A stretch of DNA of 64,000 bases, from positions 1 through 64,000 of IMG/VR virus record IMGVR_UViG_3300033156_000439, one strand, 5' to 3'. This stretch comes from a virus. Position 1 is the stretch's first letter, and every line of letters starts with the position of its first letter. The translations under genes and the position numbers were made by a program. The notes under the pieces are model-generated. The model was not told where the DNA came from. It ran no database searches and saw only the letters and a program-made list of their open reading frames with translations. This document shows positions 59,835 to 64,000 of this stretch, one piece after another.

Positions 59835-60821
59835 ATGGGTGATTTTGCAAACTTACTCCGGATTGTTAAGGCTGGTGATGATGCTAATCAGAAAAGCTAC
59901 TGGATGAAAAGACTCAGTAAGGGTACTCACGAATTGATGCAGGCTTACAACGTGACTGCTGAGCACCTTGTTCGAGAGGAATTATACAAAGAGGTGCTAC
60001 GTGGCGCTGAGGAAGTGCTCTGTATGAGAGAGGTTCTCCCAATTTACAGAATGAAGAGGAATGAACTCAGGTTCGTTCTCACAGATGCTCCAACTGGTAT
60101 GCTTCCACTTGTAGCACCTGGTTCAAGCCTTCCTGAGGGTCCAGACGTCAAGTTCAAGAGTGATGTTACATTTGTGGCTCAGAAATATGGTGAGAAAGTT
60201 GGCATCCCAGAGGAACTCATAGAGGAGGAAGAGTTCGATGTGATAGAGCTATTAGTTCACAACGAGGGTCGTCGGGCAGAGAACCGACTAAATGACGTAG
60301 CAATGAAGGCGCTATTAAACGCAAAGAGCAGTGTAGAGAGTACAGACAATGTTTCAATAATAGATAGGATAGTGGCAATGGTAAAGAAAATGCGAAAGAA
60401 CAAGTTTGAACCAGATACCATCGTAATGACTCCAGACGCGGAGGCAGAGATACTCAAGTATATGGTGGGTGAAACAAAGGTAGCAAATACAACTGGCGAG
60501 GCTGGTTATGGCAAAACTGGTGTTCCAGAGGTATTCAGGACCAAAGAGATAGGCAGACCAATAGTTGGTCTTAAGCCATACGTGTTGTCAAAGGAGGTAG
60601 CTGGTGATTCCCTGAGTTGGGGTGGTGATGATACCAATGCACACATCTGCATCCTTGATAGAAGGATGGCGGGTGGTATTGGTATGAGAAGCGATATAGC
60701 AATAAAGAGGTTCGAGGACCCACTTAACGACTTGAGAAACCTGAAGATTACTATGAGAATATGTGCAGAGACATTCTTTGCTAATGCGATTGAACTGGGT
60801 GACATAGCGAGCCTCTTGTAA
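59835..60821 (+). CDS. HK97-fold major capsid protein 2
   Basis: A 328-residue protein with helical N-terminal region (EVLRGAEEVLCMREVLPIYRM), an E-loop-like LVAPGSSLPEGPDVKF, and the spine and A-domain region EGRRAENRLNDVAMKALL. The late EDPLNDLRNLKITMR matches capsid protein 1. It lies in order scaffold, DUF2190, capsid 2, neck genes, so it may be the principal capsid protein. A strong terminator-like tract follows. Confidence 0.8.
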   Translation: MGDFANLLRIVKAGDDANQKSYWMKRLSKGTHELMQAYNVTAEHLVREELYKEVLRGAEEVLCMREVLPIYRMKRNELRFVLTDAPTGMLPLVAPGSSLPEGPDVKFKSDVTFVAQKYGEKVGIPEELIEEEEFDVIELLVHNEGRRAENRLNDVAMKALLNAKSSVESTDNVSIIDRIVAMVKKMRKNKFEPDTIVMTPDAEAEILKYMVGETKVANTTGEAGYGKTGVPEVFRTKEIGRPIVGLKPYVLSKEVAGDSLSWGGDDTNAHICILDRRMAGGIGMRSDIAIKRFEDPLNDLRNLKITMRICAETFFANAIELGDIASLL

Positions 60822-60831
60822 ACGTAAACTT

Positions 60832-60858
60832 ATATTTCTATTCTTCCTTTTGTTCACT
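60832..60858 (+). terminator. pyrimidine-rich terminator candidate 2
   Basis: ATATTTCTATT (60832-60842) then CTTCCTTTTG, eleven bases after the stop of capsid protein 2. The preceding CGTAAA is shared with candidate 3 after the tail tube gene. Confidence 0.5.
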
Positions 60859-60896
60859 GTTTCAGATTTTTACTAATATTCGAGGAGTAATCGCAA

Positions 60897-61052
60897 ATGT
60901 TAGGATTATCATTGATAATAGTAGGGGTAATAGGGGTTTGGGCTGCTGTAATAATGGAGATAAAGACTCACGCGGATTTGTGGGAAATCCTCATGAAGGT
61001 ATTTCCAACGTTCTTTGGTGTAGGTACATTTCTATACTCAATAGGACGTTAG
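60897..61052 (+). CDS. small membrane protein
   Basis: A 51-residue frame with two hydrophobic segments (LSLIIVGVIGVWAAVIM and FPTFFGVGTFLYSI). GAGG lies about twelve bases before the ATG. It could be a holin or a late membrane factor. It lies just after the capsid terminator. Confidence 0.55.
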   Translation: MLGLSLIIVGVIGVWAAVIMEIKTHADLWEILMKVFPTFFGVGTFLYSIGR

Positions 61053-61055
61053 GAT

Positions 61056-61226
61056 ATGTGGAGTAAAAAACATTGGCATAAGGAATACTTCGAAATAATA
61101 AACAAGGGCTCAATAGATAAGGACAGCGTATCAGACTGGGAGTACGAGTGGGCAGGTCTCTCATTCCCAGATGGTTATCATCCACGTAGAATACTTGTAG
61201 GTGGACGATTAGATTACAAACCATGA
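61056..61226 (+). CDS. small hypothetical protein
   Basis: A 56-residue protein rich in Trp, Tyr and His (KKHWHKEYFE...WEYEWAGL). Its TGA overlaps the ATG of the next gene (ATGA), so it is likely translated. Perhaps a small neck or tail accessory. Confidence 0.55.
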   Translation: MWSKKHWHKEYFEIINKGSIDKDSVSDWEYEWAGLSFPDGYHPRRILVGGRLDYKP

Positions 61227-61729
61227 TTAATCCTACAATTTCTTTCAAGACGGACAAACTGAAAATATTGGGAAAGGATAAAGAATTAGCTTCTCACTTA
61301 CACACTGCGAGTGAGAAGTCTCTCACTATAATGTTGAGAACACTCCGTCGAAATTGTCCTGTGGGCAAAAGACCTGCCAGAGAAACTCACCCCGGTGAAC
61401 CTCGAATGAAGAATGCCATCTTTGCTAAGAGATATAGAGAACCCGGATTATTTGGTGGAAGCGTTTACATAGACACCAAGATTTGTCCCCACGCGTATTA
61501 CTACACTTATGGTCGAAGAGGTGGTACTTTGATATTTCCTAAACAGAAAAAAGCTCTTACAATTGTGAAACATTGGATGACCAAGTCAGAAGCACCATTA
61601 CGTAAGTGGTCCCGATTGGGTAGTATGAGAGGACATACAGAGTATCTTCAAAAGACAGTAACTGAGGTCCAACCAAAAATACGTAGCCTATTTAGAGGAG
61701 CTGTCAAAGTTTGGATAGGTGAGTTATAA
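61223..61729 (+). CDS. HK97 gp10-like head-tail protein
   Basis: A 168-residue basic protein. TLRRNCPVGKR...HPGEPRMKNAI and HAYYYTYGRRGG are typical of HK97 gp10-type neck proteins, which link head and tail. It precedes the connector-like protein; no spacer follows. Confidence 0.7.
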   Translation: MINPTISFKTDKLKILGKDKELASHLHTASEKSLTIMLRTLRRNCPVGKRPARETHPGEPRMKNAIFAKRYREPGLFGGSVYIDTKICPHAYYYTYGRRGGTLIFPKQKKALTIVKHWMTKSEAPLRKWSRLGSMRGHTEYLQKTVTEVQPKIRSLFRGAVKVWIGEL

Positions 61730-62059
61730 ATGTACGGAAACATTAGAAACCTGAAGCGTCTTTTGGAAATTCCAGAGAATGATGTCACCTACGATTCAAC
61801 CCTTGAGTATCTTCTTGATCAAGCCAATGTTTGGTTGAGTACAAGAGAGAGCGTGACTCTTGATGATGATATTAAAAATTCAGCTTGTGAATTCTTCGCA
61901 GCTTATCTTTATCGTAGTAGAGCAGAAATGTTATCTCCCTCAGGTGAAATAAGTGGAGTTGCCTCTCAGTATAAACAGATAGCCAATCAACTCATTGACA
62001 GTGGAATAAAACAAGCTACTAAAGATAGAGACTTTGCATTTAAGAAGGTGAATGAATAA
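61730..62059 (+). CDS. head-tail connector-like protein
   Basis: A 109-residue helical protein. LKRLLEIPENDVTYDSTLEYLLDQA...FFAAYLYRSRA fits the gp6/YqbG-like connector family of phage necks. Starts right after the previous stop (shared base) and overlaps the next gene by one base. Confidence 0.7.
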   Translation: MYGNIRNLKRLLEIPENDVTYDSTLEYLLDQANVWLSTRESVTLDDDIKNSACEFFAAYLYRSRAEMLSPSGEISGVASQYKQIANQLIDSGIKQATKDRDFAFKKVNE

Positions 62060-62490
62060 TGTTCATAGAAGGCGGAAAGAAATATTTGGATGTGATAGTA
62101 GATTGCATAAGAGAAGAACTCGATAGTGCAAACAAAAACATTCCGGTATTTGTCCAACATTTCCTCAGACCCTCTGATACTGGACGGGTGCCGTTTATAT
62201 CAGTAATTCTCGATAGGATTGATAGAAATTCTACCACCATTGGACGGGCACTTCAACTCGCTAATATTTACTATCTCATAACTCTGGTAGAAAAATACAA
62301 AGAAGAAACACTCTTTACAGACCTTCCTACGATAGAGGACGCCTTGATGAAAGTTCAAGGTAGACTTCCACAGGAAACCGAGAGTGCTTCCATAATTTCC
62401 ATAGAGGTTGCTTATGAAGAGATAGGCAACTTAGTTCTTCAAGCTTCTCAAATTTCTTTTGTGGTAGAAGCTACTTTAGAATACTCTTAA
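62059..62490 (+). CDS. tail completion / neck protein
   Basis: A 143-residue mixed protein (MFIEGGKKYLDVIVDCI...). VQHFLRPSDTGRVPFISVILDRID and later strands fit the position of a tail terminator between connector and tail tube. Family assignment rests on gene order. Confidence 0.6.
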   Translation: MFIEGGKKYLDVIVDCIREELDSANKNIPVFVQHFLRPSDTGRVPFISVILDRIDRNSTTIGRALQLANIYYLITLVEKYKEETLFTDLPTIEDALMKVQGRLPQETESASIISIEVAYEEIGNLVLQASQISFVVEATLEYS

Positions 62491-62523
62491 TAGTTTTATG
62501 AATAAATTAAAAGGAGAGTTAAA

Positions 62524-62994
62524 ATGCCAACTCCGATTAAAGGTTGGAAAGGTGAAGTCCGCATTATAGGTGCAGATGATAACAACTCGTGGTTCGACGC
62601 TGCTCCTGATCCTCTTTTAGAACGAAGCCCATTGAGTACGTCAGTGCCTACTGACAAAGTATATGTGATAGGTAAGAAGAGTCCTGTTGCCATATTGGAA
62701 GGTGAGCAGGAGATTACAGGTACAGTAGAGAGGGCGTTCTTTGATAATGAGTCTGCAAATTACGTTGCTATGGTTGGCGGAGAGCTGAAGAGGCTCACAG
62801 ATTTGGCTGGTGTAACAGAGACTGAGATGATTGAGTGTAAGATGAGGATACGACCAAATGAGTCCTTTGATATTCTGCCAGGTTACATCCTAAAGGGTGT
62901 GAAGTTCTCAGACTGGGGTCTTGATATGGCTGCTGGTGACATGACAAAAGAGCACGCAGACTACTCGGCAACAGATGTTGAGAAGGAAGAATAA
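62524..62994 (+). CDS. major tail tube protein
   Basis: A 156-residue beta-rich protein preceded by AAAGGAGAG. KGWKGEVRIIGADDN at the start, then LEGEQEITGTVERAFFDN, LPGYILKGVKFSDWGLDM late, typical of tail tube proteins. It comes directly before a terminator-like tract and the tail chaperone. Confidence 0.75.
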   Translation: MPTPIKGWKGEVRIIGADDNNSWFDAAPDPLLERSPLSTSVPTDKVYVIGKKSPVAILEGEQEITGTVERAFFDNESANYVAMVGGELKRLTDLAGVTETEMIECKMRIRPNESFDILPGYILKGVKFSDWGLDMAAGDMTKEHADYSATDVEKEE

Positions 62995-63002
62995 GCGTAA
63001 AT

Positions 63003-63035
63003 TAATATTTCTATTACTTTTCTTTTCTTGTTATT
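63003..63035 (+). terminator. pyrimidine-rich terminator candidate 3
   Basis: ATATTTCTATT (63005-63015) followed by ACTTTTCTTTTCTT, shortly after the tail tube stop. Same word and upstream CGTAAA as candidate 2 after the capsid gene. Confidence 0.5.
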
Positions 63036-63053
63036 AAAAGGAGGCTAAAAGCT

Positions 63054-63443
63054 ATGAGCGAAATGAATTTGGAAGAATACCTGAAGAGGCAGAGAGAGGT
63101 GGAAGAGATAGCTTTACCTTCGGGTCTTAAGGTCAAAATACGAAAGCGTCTTTCACCATTACGCTGTCTAAAGATATTGGGAAAAGCTAATGTGAGCTGG
63201 GATGAGATGGGTCCTGGTCTCTCCATAGATAAGTATAATGCGTTTTGTGAAATAGGCTTTTCTGAACTTCTTGTTGAACCTAAAGTTCCCGAAGATATAG
63301 CAGCCGAAGACTTTGAGGATAAAGACTTTAGTGAACTTCACAAGATACTCATTCGAAACTTCCAAGGTAATATCGAAGAGGACGTAAAAGGGTTAGGACC
63401 CAAGGAGTTAGATAACAAGGATTTTACTACACCGTCCGAGTAA
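63054..63443 (+). CDS. tail assembly chaperone (G product)
   Basis: A 129-residue acidic protein. LEEYLKRQREVEEIALPSGLKVKIRKRL is typical of gpG-type chaperones, then a helical part with an acidic tail. Near its end (GAT-TTT-ACT) a -1 shift joins an 70-codon downstream frame ending at 63640 (see next entry). Position between tail tube and tape measure matches the GT chaperones of lambda-like phages. Confidence 0.72.
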   Translation: MSEMNLEEYLKRQREVEEIALPSGLKVKIRKRLSPLRCLKILGKANVSWDEMGPGLSIDKYNAFCEIGFSELLVEPKVPEDIAAEDFEDKDFSELHKILIRNFQGNIEEDVKGLGPKELDNKDFTTPSE

Positions 63444-63640
63444 TCTCGGAGAAATGTCACGTCAGACCATCGGATATTCTCGATCCTTATGACGAACTTC
63501 CATTTATAGATAAAATTAAATTAGATATTGCTGTGCTCACCTCCCGGACCAAGGAGGCGAGTAAGACTATGTCGCCTCAAGACGCTGAGGCCTATTTAGA
63601 ACAACTGAAGATTAAGAAGAAAATTGGTAGAAAAAATTGA
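63424..63640 (+). CDS. tail chaperone C-terminal extension read by -1 frameshift (T part)
   Basis: The -1 frame has no start codon of its own. It runs from inside the G gene end to TGA at 63640: YYTVRVISEKCHVRPSDILD...MSPQDAEAYLEQLKIKKK. ISEKCHVRPSDILD resembles gpT-type sequences. The slip would occur around GAT-TTT-ACT (63420-63428), where the tRNA for TTT can re-pair on TTT one base back. A G/GT product pair is expected. Confidence 0.65.
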
Positions 63641-64000
63641 AGTTGTATTGGAAGGAGTAGACCGAACACAACAGGCGTTCGCTACTTTCCGTAAGAATTT
63701 AGAGAGCTCAGTTAGCGAACTGAGGAAGGCAAGAGCGGATATATTCGCGTATAGTGCAAGCTTGAAAAATGCCATACAATGGCAACAGATGAGTGCTAAG
63801 GAGTATGTCAAAGTAACCTCTCAACTTAGACAGTACGATAAATACGTTACGAGATTGACAACCGAGATACCAAAGAATCAACAGGAGCAGGCTCGATGGG
63901 TTAAGTCTATAAAAGAAGGACTCAGTCCCATACGACAGTATATCACCAATTATGAGGATATTGCTCCACTATTGGATAAGGTTGCAGGTAGAGCTCTTAA
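63624..64000 (+). CDS. tape measure protein (partial)
   Basis: From TTG at 63624 (overlapping the GT end by 17 bases) the frame stays open to the window edge: EKIEVVLEGVDRTQQAFATF... then charged, helical sequence with repeated Ala/Lys. GVDRTQQAF..F is the standard beginning of tape measure proteins, which set tail length. The rest lies beyond the window. Confidence 0.75.
   Translation, partial: MVEKIEVVLEGVDRTQQAFATFRKNLESSVSELRKARADIFAYSASLKNAIQWQQMSAKEYVKVTSQLRQYDKYVTRLTTEIPKNQQEQARWVKSIKEGLSPIRQYITNYEDIAPLLDKVAGRAL

Noticed and set aside
60257-60857. Several minus-strand frames inside capsid protein 2.
   Set aside because: Shadow frames rich in Ser/Leu with no ribosome binding site.
1-64000. 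CRISPR array.
   Set aside because: No regularly spaced identical repeats; the only tandem repeats are the 15-base KYPYA units and the ATT microsatellite.

Overview
The window looks like about 64 kb of the genome of a head-tailed double-stranded DNA virus (Caudoviricetes) of a strictly anaerobic archaeon. The archaeal signs are a family B polymerase, an AEP-type primase, a RadA-like recombinase, an ERCC4-family nuclease, a DHH nuclease, an Alba protein, TATA-type promoters and ribosome binding sites matching GGAGGTGATC. The anaerobic signs are the class III ribonucleotide reductase NrdD and its activase NrdG. The viral signs are terminase, portal, two HK97-type capsid proteins with their own proteases, neck genes, a tail tube protein, a tail chaperone and a tape measure. 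From memory, this resembles the head-tailed viruses described from ANME-1 (Methanophagales) archaea, some of which carry two capsid proteins. That placement is unverified.

Layout. Bases 1-33600 are almost entirely transcribed leftwards (minus strand), in long runs of overlapping genes. From right to left they are: small genes, an amidoligase/glutamine-amidotransferase cassette (30.1-32.4 kb), a MoxR ATPase with a metallopeptidase-VWA protein (25.4-28.3 kb), a 9-kb tandem array of about 16 divergent paralogous genes (16.4-25.4 kb) interrupted by one AbiEi-like gene, a replication and recombination block (DHH, RadA, ERCC4, primase, polymerase, 4.8-14.5 kb) with two DNA methyltransferases, a ClpP-like protease, and NrdDG. 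Bases 33.6-34.6 kb are a non-coding junction with hairpins, repeated TAACACA words and a probable operator. It is the best origin or control-region candidate.

Bases 34.6-64 kb are transcribed rightwards. A short purine-rich island of small genes is followed by 0.8 kb of non-coding AT-rich DNA with a G-tract. The late region then runs: two glycosyltransferases, small and large terminase, portal, protease 1, capsid protein 1, a secreted protein, a papain-like protease, an unusual MBL-like/ATP-dependent DNA ligase, a LigD-type phosphoesterase protein with a mini-intein, a 1485-residue adhesin, a second glycan cassette (GT2, radical SAM/SPASM, GT2), a nucleotidyltransferase-XkdF-like protease fusion, Alba, a scaffold-like protein, a DUF2190-like protein, capsid protein 2, neck genes, tail tube, tail chaperone with a probable -1 frameshift, and the start of the tape measure.

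Main points of interest. (1) The paralog array, where six of sixteen members are interrupted by frameshifts in A-runs or by a stop codon. (2) A gapped 29-base motif (TGCACATAT, 9-base gap, AYGCRAAT) recurring in intergenic regions. (3) The ligase/phosphoesterase/intein pair. (4) The duplicated capsid module with a novel-looking protease fusion. (5) The amidoligase cassette. All assignments come from reading motifs by eye; no database search was run.
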